Positions 10,772 through 22,539 of a DNA stretch of 64,000 nucleotides are shown here, one piece after another. The DNA is from Ascarosepion bandense (Eukaryota > Mollusca > Cephalopoda > Sepiida > Sepiidae). Below the pieces are notes generated by a model. The model saw nothing but the letters and a program-made list of their open reading frames with translations, searched no databases and was not told the origin of the DNA. How positions within the stretch are numbered: the stretch's first letter is position 1; each line of letters opens with the position of its first letter. Position numbers and translations under genes: made by a program. Location of the stretch: contig JBBBDQ010001028.1 in the NCBI GenBank assembly GCA_037127315.1, forward strand, positions 2,046,001-2,110,000, written 5' to 3'.

Positions 10772-13700
10772 TTCTGACGACGATTGTCTTTACCTGATGA
10801 GAACTTTTGACAAGCTTTATCAGAAAGGATTGTGCTTATTATATTTTCAAGGCCCACACTCCCGTCCAAGTTGATGACAAGAAAATCTTTTGGAACCTTT
10901 GCGCCCAATCCTTCTTCAGAGCACGAATCACTTATGCATACGTCAACTGGACGCTGTCATAAACAGAAGCAGCAGCCATGATAGCAAGAATACTAACATT
11001 GCAATCTCAATCAGAGACGTCGTTGTTTGGTTACAAGTCTTAGCGTTCTGCTTTGTTATCGAAGGAGATAATTACCTGGTTTCGTTTAAAAACAACCAAA
11101 AAAATAAAATAAATGAATATGAATATGTTTTGCATAAAGAAACTTTGATTTACATTAAGTAATATTAGTTTTACTAGTACATGATCTACAACTCTCATTA
11201 TTGTGATAGTATTACATCGAAAACGACGTCAATCTTCATTAAGTACTCGTGAAATCTACAAAAAAATCATTTTACGCTCTGTAACTTCACAACAGAACAT
11301 TGCTGGGGATATTGAAACATGAAGTAAAACACGAAAAAAAAAACTCAAGGAATGAGTAACATTTTTAGCATTGCAATGATTTTATCAATTGTCTATTTTC
11401 TCATTCTCTTGTTGTAGGTTATTTCGAAACTTAGCTTTGTCAAATAAATCATGGGTGAAGGTGAGACTTAAAAAAAGATTATGCTAATCTTTCAAATAAG
11501 GTAATGTAAATGTCAGCGTTCGAAATCCTGTTTTCCTCTCTGGCTTCGAACAATGATGACGGATCTCATTATAAGACACACTTATCTAAACCACGAAGCA
11601 AGTCACTATGTTTAGGTGCCATAATGAATTTTTAATTGAATCTATTATAAAGGGTACTTATCTAGCGGTGTGTATCTCCTCATTAAATTATTTAGTATAC
11701 GTTATAGCGAATTTCAGGCCAACAGCAAATGGAAGGAACATGTAAATCAAGCAATTGTAAACGTTTCAAAATTGAAAAATATTCGCAATGGCAGGTTTAT
11801 TTGAAGCATTAATACTAGAAAAACGTCAGTTACTTCTCTTCCTTCAATTAATAATCCTAGTCTACATATGCTCTCTTTCTTTCCCTCCCTCTCTCTCTCT
11901 CTATATATATTTTCTATTCCATCGTAAAATACGCTCTCTTTAACAATTGAATCGTTTTTAACGCAAAAGTAAACAATGTATAATAGAGAAAAATCCTTTA
12001 ATGAAATATAACACAATTTAAAAATAGAGAATATTTTGTAAAGAAACCCATTATAAGGATTATATTGGCATATTTTTTGTTGCTAAGATAATCTCTTTTC
12101 AACTGCATACTATGAAGAATTGTGCTTACTGATCGAAAATGTGTTTCCGATAATATAAAGAAGCGTAAATTGTATGTAACAAGATATGCGTATGTCAAGA
12201 AAGTTTTCAGCTTCACTTATGATTCTTGTGAACTCCAACACACTCTTTGACATTCCATATTATAATCCACAAGTAAAATAGTCTGCTCACAGACAGGCAG
12301 AATTCAGAGAAACCAATTTGGTAGTGTATAGTAGTGATACTTCTTGATGGTTGACGATTCTAATATTTTCATAAAATGCTGTATACGCAGTACGGAAGAT
12401 TGTCTGTTAGGTTAAGAGATGCCAGCGTTGATTTGGGGTGCGATTTGACATAATGTTCTCTAACGCTGGGTGGTGACATTTGTATCTCTTGTCACTTGCT
12501 TCTGATATATGTTTGAAATTCACACATTGTTACAGTTGGAAAGCAGAATCTTAAAGAATTTGCCATCGCAGAAAGTGTTTTATTTTTCTGGAGCCGACAG
12601 TCATTCTATGATGAAAATGTGTTAAATTCTGTCCGCATACCCAAGCTGTGACTTACACTGTCGCAAATCTTTATTATTCAATGCAAAGGTCTCGCGACTG
12701 AGTCTATGCGAGTTATGAACGATCAAAATAATCATCGTATCGCTGTCTTTAATAATTAGTTTTATAATAAAAATTATAGACGCTTAGTCGTGGTCACTTT
12801 GGCAAAGGTTTATTTGTAAAAGTTTTAAGTCAATTAAAATTACCAGCAATCACTTGGGAGTTAAGTCCACAATATATCACAATATAACTTTCTATTTCAA
12901 AATAGAAGAAAAAGACAAACTTCACATAAATGTAACAAAGATTTTGTTTAGTAACTGACAAAATAAAAATAATCAAGTTTTAAAGCAAAATTTAATAAGT
13001 ACATATTGTAAATATAATTATTTCAGTAGATATGCTTTTTATTTCATACACTGAATTGATGAGTTTCGAGAACAAAACCACTTTAAAAAAAAACTGTGAT
13101 GTCAGAAGATGAGACAGAGAAGAAGGTTTTAAGAGTTAGCCACACAATGAACGTTCTTAACGTATGTTTAGATGAGATACAAGTAGAATTAAAATATTTT
13201 TGCCTACGGAAAAAAAAGCAGTAACTTTTGGCAAAGGAGCATCTGACAGAGGCGATGAGGAGCATATCAATTCGATTTCCCAATTATATGTCGAATTTGG
13301 CGCCAAACTGAAAGTAAAAGTTCTTTCTTGATGTGTAACCTTTTACTCGGTTGGAGCATAAATTTGGCACGAGAAACCAATGAAAATGTCGCATCATTTT
13401 CAATTTTTTATGTCACTTTACTTTTATCTACGAAATTTCGTTTGCCAAATATGCTCCAGTTTCTTCTGTCTTGTCAGTCTGATTATCTCGATCATTTTAT
13501 TTCTCTCAAACAATTTTGGGAGTTGTTATCTTTTTCTTCCATCTATTTATCTGGAAAATCTCCTTTCTTCAAGTTAGGAAATATTTAGGCGTTATGGAAG
13601 AGAGGAAGTGTCGAAAGGTACAAGATGTCAGGTTCGAAATCAAACGGCAAAACATAACAGAACAATTTTTAGGCATTCTTTAACGACACACACAAGTATG

Positions 13701-14720
13701 ATCCACTCAAATGGGCAACAGAATACATGAAATGTCGAACTTTTTTTCCCTCGAGAAAGTTGTGCTATATCTAACGGGCCAGATTGATAGAATAAAATCT
13801 GAGTGGGTTGTGGCTGAAACCTCTCACCACAAGTGGAGGCGCATAATATGTTGAGTTGTTGTGATGTTTAACGCTGAGATTATAGGTGATGAAATAGTGG
13901 GCCCTTGGCGAGTTTCAGATCGTGTTTAGGTAACTGTTCAGACATATGGTATTTTCTGACAGCACACACGAAGAAATCAAATGCTGTAGAGAACAGTATT
14001 TTTTAATATAGGTAAATAATGACTATTTGAATAAGATAGGTTTCAAATATATTCATTAGATAAAGTAACCAACTTATTTGCTCCACCTTAGCCCGATGAA
14101 AAAATTGTAGGGAATTTTGAAAGGCTAGATTTACGTTGGTTAATGTCAAGTTACCATCTTAGATGAGTTTTGAAATGCTATTCTGGTAGCAGTGCAGGGT
14201 TTTTTTATTTGAATAAATGCAAAATGCTCATAAGAGCAACTTCTATAACTTTTGTGAAAACATCTAGCAAACGTTTCATATCAATGATGTTTTCATTATT
14301 TAGCTTTCATTAAAATGGCGTTTATTTTCAATTTTTTGCTCAAAATATTTTTCTGTAATCATTTCGTAATTTCCGTAGTTACGATTCTTAATTACAACAT
14401 AATCGTTATTGGAATTTCAGTAATTTGGCTTATAATATGAAATTTGAAAAATCCGGTAAAATTCATGATATCGTTATTAAATTGTAAGAGTTTAATATAA
14501 TTTATACGTATGATTTAAAATATCCTACGTATGGATGATACAAATATTTTCATGAATGTCTTCATTCACAAATCAGACACAACAGCGAGGCAGCATCGGC
14601 TCAGTTCGTTCTCTTTATTACAAGTTATTAAACTTTACGACCAGTTATGAAAGCTCTTGCCGCGTGTTTGCTAGTTAAGCGTGCCTTATTATTTTATTTT
14701 TGCAACAATCATGTAGTGCA
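10179..14720. other. Long unassigned region
   Basis: About 4.5 kb with no recognised gene or repeat family. It contains a (TTTC)n run at 10739-10775 and a CT-rich patch near 11875-11905. Frames up to 90 residues (10890-11162 plus; 11747-12016 minus) have no motif. This is the largest stretch I could not explain. It could be ancient repeat, intron or intergenic DNA. Confidence 0.4.
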
Positions 14721-14721
<1 letters not shown>

Positions 14722-14778
<57 letters not shown>

Positions 14779-14943
14779 TAGAATAAAAACCATTATGATT
14801 TATATATATATATATATAATATTTTACTCTTGTCATGCTCAGGGATTTGGATTATGTTTTTTCTTATGTCTTAATGTAAGATACTCAATAGTAGGTAAAC
14901 CAATATATATTTTGCCGTCATTTTTGATGGCATGAGCCCACTC

Positions 14944-15014
<71 letters not shown>

Positions 15015-15033
15015 ATATTATATATATATATAT

Positions 15034-15065
<32 letters not shown>

Positions 15066-15072
15066 ATATTAT
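14722..15072. repeat. Clustered (TA)n arrays
   Basis: Three TA blocks at 14722-14776, 14800-14820 and 14945-15072. The last shows a higher-order pattern in which TA runs are separated by TTA at regular intervals. Confidence 0.95.
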
Positions 15073-15357
15073 CTTCGTCACGCTGAGTGGGTGGGGGTTA
15101 ATCTAATAATCCTTTCAAATATTTTGCCGTCAAAAATGCCGGCAGAGGTACACTTGTAATTAAAAACACAAACAAAATGCATAAAAGCGTATATAACACC
15201 ATAATATTGCTTTTTGGGTACTCATTATAAGACATAATGTTTTAATTTGGCACTGTTTATTGAAAATCGCACTAACCCTACTACCCTGTATAACTTATTA
15301 CACCATAACATAGTTAAATTGTTAAGTATACATTTTTCTTTGAAGTAAATTAAAGTC

Positions 15358-15660
15358 TTATTTGATGACACAATGATTCATCAATAATGTGCTTGTGCCT
15401 TGCTTCTTGTGCATATGTAATTTGTGAGGCTTCAGTAGTAATTTAATTGCCCTTTCACTACCTTGCAAGTGTGCAGGTAAATTCAGCAACTCCAACGTTG
15501 TTTCTTTCATTAGAACCTCTTGCAGTTGATCATTTGTAAAACCTTTTGCAAACACAGGTTCACAAATTCCATTTTGTCAGAGGTAAATCAAATTTAACCA
15601 GTATGTCGCTTCAGACTTGATGATTGCATTATTTTAATCTCTTCTATAGTCGCGCATTGC
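15358..15660 (-). pseudogene. Possible fragment of a conserved repeat-associated ORF
   Basis: A minus-strand frame of 65 residues contains the block LNLPAHLQGSERAIKLLLK, with a degraded upstream YWLNLIYL segment. It resembles a conserved LPxHxQxxERxVKLVTxA motif I recall from uncharacterised invertebrate proteins that are often multicopy. The recollection is not firm, so this is a weak call. No flanking terminal repeats were seen. The next element to the right is Penelope-like but appears unrelated. Confidence 0.25.
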
Positions 15661-16310
15661 TTCTGAAACCAAAATATATTTCTATTGGAAGATTTACCCA
15701 TACTTGATTATAACTTTGTGGTGCAATTTGAATGAAAAATTAGTTTTGTAAATTGACATAACTAAGTAGGAATAAATATTTATTTATCTAATAGACAAAA
15801 TTTTTTATAGCCTCTTCCGTCACCTCCAATTTATCGGACTTCAGCATTGAGAAAATAATATTTTCTAGAAAGGTGAAACTTTTTAATGCAACATTCTGTA
15901 TTTTGTTCGACTGTTGATTTATTCTCTGGACCATGTTGAAGATATACAGTTGTTTATTATGAAATGTCTTATGGAATGTACTATTCCTTTTTTTTATTTC
16001 CAAGCAACTCACTAAATATATTTTAATTATAAATTTTATAAGACTTTCATTGATAATAGAAATGAAATTCTAACGCTCCAATTTTGATCCTAAATTTAAT
16101 CTAGTTTCCTCCAAAAACTGTAACGATTTAGAAAAGTTATTTTCTAAATCAATTATGTCAAAAATTATTTTCTAAATAAATTATGTCAAACTCCAACTTT
16201 CAATTTGAGTGCAATACTACAGTTTCAAAATAGACACAAAAAGATGCTGGGAATTTTAAATTTAAAGATGATTTTCTTTAATGTGTTTTGAGATATACAA
16301 TCCAGCCGAT
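15661..16310. other. Unassigned AT-rich stretch
   Basis: No recognised motif. A 74-residue minus-strand frame (15788-16012) has no supporting features. It may be the 3' flank of the Penelope-like relic. Confidence 0.4.
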
Positions 16311-17330
16311 TCAATTAAGACTTTTTTCTTTTGTTTCCATTAATTTTCTTATTAAATATCTCACATTAAATGGCAAAACATTGTAAAAACTTGGACACAA
16401 ATTTATTGTGGATGATCCAGCGATTAATGCACATTGTAAACACTTTCGTCTTAGTGAATTATTTTCTCTTTTAATTAGAGAAGCATTTGTTTTTATACCA
16501 AAATTGTGGTCAGTCTTGTTACAGTGAGCAACCAATGCATTTGATATGTTGTTTTGTAGAAAATCCCTTTTGTATTAATGTAATCTTTTATTTAGATTTC
16601 TTGAGTTTTATCCGATGTATTTCATTGTGGCAATTATTACAAATAATAGAATAGATATCTCCTTCAAGCTTTACGATATTGTTTTGCATTAATTATGTCT
16701 TTTATTGTCTTAGATGCAGTTGTGATATATTTTATGTTGAATTTAGATAAACTATTTTCAACTGTAGTTGTGAGAGAGTTAGTGGGTGAAGCAATCTATT
16801 TTTTGTTCGTCAGTTTTGTTAGGAATGCCGCTTTTCTATTTTGGAATATATTATGGCCCTTTTGTTTCGCACTGAATCAGAAATAGTAAGGGTATTAGAG
16901 AAGTTGTAAAGTATTTTCGATGTATGTCTCCTCTTCATGTAAATATAAGTGTAAATTCTGAGTGTTCTTAAGGAGAATTCGATGATTATACCGGATTTTA
17001 TTTGGTTGTTATAATGGCAATATAAATTTATGATATCATTTTTTTAGTGAACAGTTTTAAGCTACGCTGTGTAGTATGTTATCTAGGAAAGGTAATGTAT
17101 TTTTTCTATTTCATATGTAAATTCTATTGTATGTTCGACTTTGAAAGAATATTATCTGAAAGATCAGGTAAATCAGTATCGTAGGGATAAATTAACAGAG
17201 TTTCATTAGTATATCGGAAGTATTATTAAAATATTGTAGAAAGTACTAGATTCGAGAAATATATATTATCACTCAGCTTAGGGGCGATCCCACTGATAAT
17301 CCAAGTTTTTGTTTATAAAAAATGGTCGAC
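16311..17330 (-). mobile_element. Penelope-like retroelement relic (RT plus GIY-YIG)
   Basis: Read right to left, the pieces come in Penelope order. At about 17260-17310 the frame reads FYKQKLGLSVGSPLS, the RT block normally GLxMGSPLSP. Near 17205 comes YTNETLLIYP, where the catalytic YVDD box is reduced to YTNE. Degraded thumb sequence follows (ILPL, IRYNHRILL, LHLYLHEEETYI). Near 16660 there is GDIYSIICNNCHNEI and KGFSTKQHIKC, recalling the start of the GIY-YIG endonuclease. The 74-residue frame at 16311-16535 contains HCNKTDHNFG and CALIAGSSTINLCPSF, the family's C-terminal endonuclease end. Stops and frame changes make it inactive. Order and spacing support the call more than any one motif. 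Confidence 0.75.
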
Positions 17331-17339
17331 TTTAATGAA

Positions 17340-17970
17340 ACTTGTATAAAAAAGGGATGGTGCCCAAATACATACATATGTTAAATTATTGTTTTAAATT
17401 TTAAGGAAACAATTGGAAGTTTATTTGCTATACTAATTATATCTAATTACTAACGTCGATATTATATGAAAATGGACCAGGCAGATTTATTATTTTATTT
17501 CTAATTTAGAAACAAATAAATAAAAAAATATTATTAATGCACCCAAAGAATAACGAAAAAATAACTCGCCCGGCTTTAGTTCAATCATTTGTTCAATCAG
17601 GGACTCACATTATCTCTTTTGGTTGTAAAAAATACCACATGTTCTGAAAATGGGTTTAAATGCAATAATCGACAATGCCATACAATAATTTGTGAGATAT
17701 TTTCTGTCAGCCAAGTTTTGATCACTCCAGCAAAATTCCAAGGAGAATCTATCTGGAAAAGGACTATAGGGAGTAGGAGTCATCCATATTGCAAAATATC
17801 CTGATATGTTAGTGTACTAAGAATCAAAATAAACCGTTCTAAAACAGAAACTATGACCTGGAATTGAAATGATACCCTGAATCAAACATACAAATTAACC
17901 ACTTGGAAATAGTAAACACGGTGTATGGATAAATTATTAAAAAAACTTAATAAATGAGATAAAAAAAAAC
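17340..17970. other. Unassigned stretch
   Basis: No family recognised. A 71-residue plus-strand frame (17589-17804) has several Cys and His residues but no regular spacing. Confidence 0.4.
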
Positions 17971-17974
17971 ATTG

Positions 17975-18185
17975 GACATGAGAATCGGCGGCGCTAGAGA
18001 TGGTGTCGCCCAACACTGCAAATTGTTACAAAGTCAAAACATTAACCTGAAAATTCAAGTCATGTTTTTAAATAGTCTCGTCAGATCGAGATTATGGATG
18101 TCATGGAGGGCATCAAACCCGTTCAGAAATATCTAAACAATCAGCTACATACAACCACTTTCTCATATCAATGGTTCAAGATTGA
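17975..18185 (+). pseudogene. LINE RT C-terminal fragment
   Basis: The plus strand reads VMFLNSLVRSRL and, after frame changes, SATYNHFLISMVQD. Together these recall the post-RT connector of a non-LTR element (LNSxVRSRLxY ... TYxxFLRxM). It is about 200 bp long and broken by stops. It lies just outside the minus-strand gypsy LTR that begins at 18345. Confidence 0.45.
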
Positions 18186-18330
18186 GTGAGTGAAGCGTGT
18201 GGATCTTGGCAAAAAACACAAAAAACATACTTTTTCGGACTTTGGCCACTGGCGCGACAAAATCATACGCAATATTTGATCAGTGTAGAATTTTCTCTGG
18301 CAATAGAAATAAACTGTATGCCTGTTGCGA

Positions 18331-18344
18331 CCTCGTCACCAAGT
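18331..18344 (-). other. Primer-binding-site-like sequence next to an LTR end
   Basis: cctcgtcaccaagt, which directly abuts the LTR edge at 18345, is identical to the 14 bases at 20791-20804 that abut the 5' LTR of the same element. On the minus strand it follows the LTR 3' end, where a primer-binding site belongs. Confidence 0.6.
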
Positions 18345-18545
18345 TGTTGTGGTCCTTTTGACACAAAGACGGAATAGTGTTAAACAAGTATATTACAAAG
18401 ACAGTAGTACAAACATGAGCGATTATTAGCGCGGCTATTTAGTCTGGCTGGAACACTTTCTGCTATCTTACTCAGTATCTACAAAGCAGAACTGCGACTT
18501 ATATAATATTTGGAAAAGTTCATGCTTTCCTTTTTTATTTACGAC
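18345..18545 (-). repeat. Gypsy 3' LTR (5' end truncated)
   Basis: It shares gacacaaagacggaata, gttaaacaa.tatatta and gagcgattattagcg with the other LTR at 23651-23876, and more distantly with the plus-strand LTR at 32880-33120. The edge at 18345 is tgttg. Similarity stops at the ttcatg near 18520, so the U3 start is lost. Confidence 0.8.
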
Positions 18546-18599
18546 GATAAAGTTCGACAGTTTTCGTAAATGTCGAAGGTAAAAAACCATGATTGTCTT

Positions 18600-19235
18600 T
18601 GAATGCTGCATTGATCCCCGTCGGGAAATCGGCGCAGAGCCGGGTCTCGTTTGTCTTCTTCGCACAGACGGTCAGTGAAGCCTATTTACTGTAAACAGCT
18701 TTTGATAAGACACTGGTTATTTCTAGTCTGTTGAGTTCATCATTTATTTTTGGTAAAGAGGCATAAAGCATATTGTTTTATCTTAAACACTGATTGAATG
18801 TCGTCTTTTGACTCAAATTTTGCCGTCATCTTGTTACACCGACCAAGGTTCCCAGAAAAGAAAAAAAAAACGTCTAGAAAAATTTCTTAAATTTCTATTA
18901 AATTATTTGCCTCGGTGGTCAGGTTTTCTAGTTTTTGGCAAAATTAATTAATTGGTATGTACCACAACATAAATTTCTTCATCCAGTCGATGCCAAATAA
19001 ATTTTCTGTATTTTTAAATACAAATATCTTTAGTTTTAATGTCCTAACTTGAAATGTTATGTTCGTGATAAGTTCTCCCGTAAACTGAATTTCCTCCCTT
19101 GTCACAGACTTGGCAATTTTATTAGTTCTTAGCAAGGTTGGTTTTCTCAACTTTTTCCAAGTATGTAGATTTATGATTGTCAAATCTGAAACAGTATCCA
19201 ACTGCATTTCAATATTTTTATTTAGGATTTGTATT
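18600..19235 (-). pseudogene. Gypsy protease and start of RT
   Basis: The protease frame (19207-18944) begins LDTVSDLTIINLHTW. This is the retroviral-type aspartic protease active site, normally D(T/S)G; the glycine is now valine. It continues through FTGELITNITFQ and ends in FGIDWMKKF. Downstream (about 18850-18600) come degraded CNKMTAKFE, LCEEDKRDPALRRFPD and FTFDIYENC, corresponding to the region before and at the start of the RT fingers. The sequence then jumps to VVNKKGK, resembling the pol C-terminus FLVVNLKR of the 29.7-kb element. The RT catalytic box is therefore deleted. Confidence 0.8.
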
Positions 19236-19289
19236 TGCAGGTTTAACTCATCTTGTAGATCTGCTTTTGTGTTTTTAAGTAACTATTAA

Positions 19290-20430
19290 CCTTTTTTCTA
19301 GCTCGAAAATGTGAGCTCTTGTGACCGATACGGCTGCAGTTTAGGTATTTTTTGTTCAGGTAAAGGCAATCTTTATACCAATGTAATAATCCACAACCGA
19401 AACACGTGTTAGGAAGCAAATAGTCTTCTTTCTTTTTTATTGGTTTGATTTAGAAGGAGAATCAATTTATTTTATCTTTGGACATTTTCTTATACCAGAT
19501 TCCTCGATATTTTTTTAATCTTGTCATACGCCTACGAATCTCTGACAGATATTTGTATTTAAAAATACAGAAAATAGCGAAACTATTTTCTGTATTTTTA
19601 AATACAAATATCTTTAGTTTTAATGTCCTTATTTGAAATGTTATATTCGTGATAAGTTCTCCCGTAAACTGGATTTCCTCCCTTGTCACAGACTTGGCAA
19701 TTAGTAAGGTTTTGCTCATTTTCTAAATTTTTAAAAGCTCTACGTCTAATTTCAGTATTTTTAGCTGAAACGGGTCCCTGAACAAATATCAGACACTTAA
19801 TGCACTCAATTATGACAGTTTGAAATCGTTGCAATGTTTGTTCACGACCGACACGAATGTAGTGAAATTTTCAGTATCTTTTCATGTTACATTCATACAC
19901 GTCCATCTTTTATGAAAGCGTGAAGTCTTAGGAGTAAAAAGTTCTGTCAGAAGTTTAACCGCTTCAGTGAATGTCAATTTGCTTGTTTTACGAGGTAAAA
20001 TATAATTTACAAATTTGGTCTGCTCTGTGGTGCTCAGTTTTCGAAGAAGGCGGCAAACTTTCTTAGAGCTTAATCAATTTATGCGATCTGTGACATAAAA
20101 ATCCTCGAAACTTCTAAAATAGAAGGCAAAGTTATATCCTCGTCTGGAGAGTATGTAAAAGTGTCTATTACACACCAGATCGTGGTTTGTTAAAACGTAT
20201 TTTCGTTTTCACCAATTTGTCCCCAGATGTCCAGTTTAAACAAGTTTCTTTGCTCATGAGTTCGAAGTAGAATCTCTTTGAGCTTCTGATGTCTGAGTTT
20301 AGTTTGTTTTTGAATTTCAAGTTGAGTTTCTTGCCATTTAAGTTCCCGTTGGTTTTACTGTTTTCAAGGTTGGAACTTAAGAAATTCGAGCATGGCGGAT
20401 TTAAAATTATCCATGTTTATCTGTGTCTTT
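19290..20430 (-). pseudogene. Gypsy gag with CCHC knuckles and an internal protease duplication
   Basis: The start is near 20413, MDNFKSAMLEFLKFQ, followed by basic glutamine-rich sequence. A capsid-like stretch follows: FVNYILPRKTSKLTFTEAVKLL, HKRWTCMNVT, then TTFVSVVNKHCNDFKLS. The nucleocapsid part (about 19420-19290) shows two knuckle-like motifs, CFGCGLLHWYKDC and YLNCSRIGHKSSH. Between these two parts, a 117-bp piece of the protease gene (19586-19702, copy of 19003-19119) is inserted into gag. Next to it lies a perfect 30-bp fold-back (19548-19577 with 19583-19612). On the far side gag resumes as QRF and KNIEESGI. Several stops are present. Confidence 0.78.
19548..19612. repeat. Perfect 30-bp fold-back inside gag
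   Basis: Arms 19548-19577 and 19583-19612 are exact reverse complements with a 5-base loop (cgaaa). The right arm belongs to the duplicated protease segment; the left arm is an inverted copy of it. Confidence 0.95.
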
Positions 20431-20478
20431 TGTTTTACAAATTAAATTCAAATGAAAACTTTTTGTTTGAATAAAAAA

Positions 20479-20790
20479 AAAAAGAACACATAAACTTTAG
20501 TTTTTTACTCAGAGAATCACGAATGCTTTTTTTCTTTGTAAAACATGAACTTTCGTAATTTAGCGGCTCGTGTCTAAGTTCAGTGTAAGTTAGTTACGCT
20601 TTTTTTCGTTCGGTTTCCTTTTCTGGATTGCCAAATATAGTTGAATAAAACAAAATGTGACGAAAAATAGAATATTCGTGCGTACAATGTTGAACCAATA
20701 TTGAAAATTTCCATGCAGTTCTTTTAGGATACTCAACGGTCCTTAAGAATCCTGGTGGTTCGTAAGAATCCTCGTGTGATCCATAAGAAT
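20479..20790 (-). other. Gypsy 5' leader
   Basis: Non-coding sequence between the primer-binding-site-like region and gag. It contains a threefold tandem motif (c)ataagaatcctcgt/cctggtggttcgtaagaatcctcg at about 20745-20795. Confidence 0.5.
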
Positions 20791-20804
20791 CCTCGTCACC
20801 AAGT

Positions 20805-20848
20805 TGTGGTTCTGTTGGGGTCTGAAATTAAGACACAAAGACGGAATA
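20805..20848 (-). repeat. Gypsy 5' LTR, R/U5-side part
   Basis: This LTR part ends with the 19 bases (20830-20848) that recur at 23651-23669 with one mismatch. Insertion of the LINE separates it from the rest of the LTR. Confidence 0.85.
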
Positions 20849-21540
20849 TTTATTATTGTGAAATAAAATACAATAAATGTGGCGCAAGGCTGAAAAGGCG
20901 GAGGGTTGAGGTTGGTATTTAATTACTATCCTATACCTAGCTAATCGCATTCACGACTCAATCACTCTTAACAATTTCTTCATTTACCACAAGAACTCGT
21001 CCATCATCTTACAATCCTACATATACCATCATACCACATACTCACAGGGGAGCCTAAAAAGTGGGTAACAAACCCATGAGATAAAATTTATTTACAAACA
21101 ATTCTATAAAATATATATCAAAATATAATGATTCGAAAATTAGAGGGGAAGGGGATAAATAACCCAAACACAAACTAAAATATAACAAAATATTCAAACT
21201 AAAATTAACAAATCTTAATAAGACCCGTCCATCCGACAAAATTCAGAGTGACTGCTGTATTCCGCCAAACGGCGAAATCATGTAGCACTCTCGCCGACGG
21301 AGAGGGGAAGGATAAAATAAATAATGGAATGGAAAAATCAAAGACTGGCCCAGTCAAGATACAAAGTGGGACCAAAAACAAACTGGGTAAGTTGGGAATC
21401 TCGACTTGGATCATAACAAAAGAGAAAGCCGGGAACAGGCTAGGAACAACATTCACTTACATTAACTAGGTATACAAAAGAAGTCTAATTTAACCAGGGG
21501 AGTGTTTGCAGGAAACCACCCCGTTGTGATGTAAGAGACT
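20849..21540 (-). other. LINE 3' untranslated region
   Basis: Between the end of ORF2 similarity (about 21560) and the insertion point. Frames here have no RT motif. A tcccc-rich/ggaagg patch and an A/T-rich end are visible. Confidence 0.5.
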
Positions 21541-21559
21541 AAAAAAAAAAAGAAAGAAA

Positions 21560-22500
21560 ATCAGACTGGCCTCATTCCCGCGAACCAGACTTACTAGAGT
21601 TACTCACCATTTGCGGAAATCTTTCGATATCAAACGCTTTATATCTAATCTTATTGAGCTGATGCTCAAAGAATCTAATCAGATGCTGATAAGAATAACG
21701 TTCATATTGAAAGATTCCCTTATTCCATGTCGTCCATATCATCATTCGAGACACGGCCAGCAACGTGAGAATCTGTTTCACCCCAGAATACGGGGGCGAC
21801 ACATAATCACATGCGTGCGCGAAATCAATGGACACGAGCTGTTCGGGAGCGATACGAGCCGTCAACTTGCCGACACAGTCCCAGAAAGGGCGCACCTGAG
21901 GACAATGGTAGAAGGCGTGCTCAGCCGTCTCTTCTAAATCAAGATCACATCAATGACAGTCGGGCAAATCTGCCCTGCTCCATCTGAAGGCCGTGTCATT
22001 GAGAGATAACCCGTTCCGACATTCGAGTAAGAGTTCCGTCGGCGCTCAACTCTTGAAATGGGAGGAGTGATAGTAAGGAAGATGTCCCTAACACTCCCCA
22101 ATAAAATCGAATTCTCTATCAACATGCGGCATAGGAAAACCAACATCGAGGCGCATCTATGACTCACCATGTGTGGCATTCCCAGCCGCACTTGACATCT
22201 TTGTGAAAGACCAAATCCTATCATTAAACCTCTCCCATCACCTATTCCCAATAACTACCCCCACTAATTCCCGCTGCACTAGTTTAGTTAGCTGTTGCCG
22301 GAAGTCCAGCTTGTCCAGTAAAGACACGTTGAACTTCCAGTACCCAGCCCACCTAGGCCTACCAATCTAACGCCATCAGGGTGGTAAGTTAGCCTTACTA
22401 ATGGAAAGTGGGTCAACCAAGAAAATCTAGACTGCCCGATCTCACTAACATTCTCTCCAGATAGCTAACTACCTGAGTAGATACCTAATTAAGTGCCCAC
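21560..22500 (-). pseudogene. LINE ORF2 remnant (post-endonuclease and C-terminus)
   Basis: At the right, RFSWLTHFPLVRLTYHPDGV leads into GRPRWAGYWKFNVSLLDK and ELVGVVIGNR, the linker after the APE endonuclease in Tx1-like LINEs. After an apparent jump comes the C-terminal part: GLSLNDTAFRWSRADLPDCH, LEETAEHAFYHCPQVRPFW, then RIAPEQLVSIDFAHACDYVSPPYSG. The C..C-EHxFxxC pattern is the C-terminal CCHC motif of this LINE group. The RT catalytic motifs are missing. Several frame changes and stops occur, for instance a stop after PDCH. Confidence 0.85.
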
Positions 22501-22539
22501 GTCTACATCTTCCCCCCAGGGTGATCGACCCGGTATCTA

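Noticed and set aside
14839..15159. Tyr-Ile-rich open frames on both strands
   Set aside because: Translation of TA repeats.
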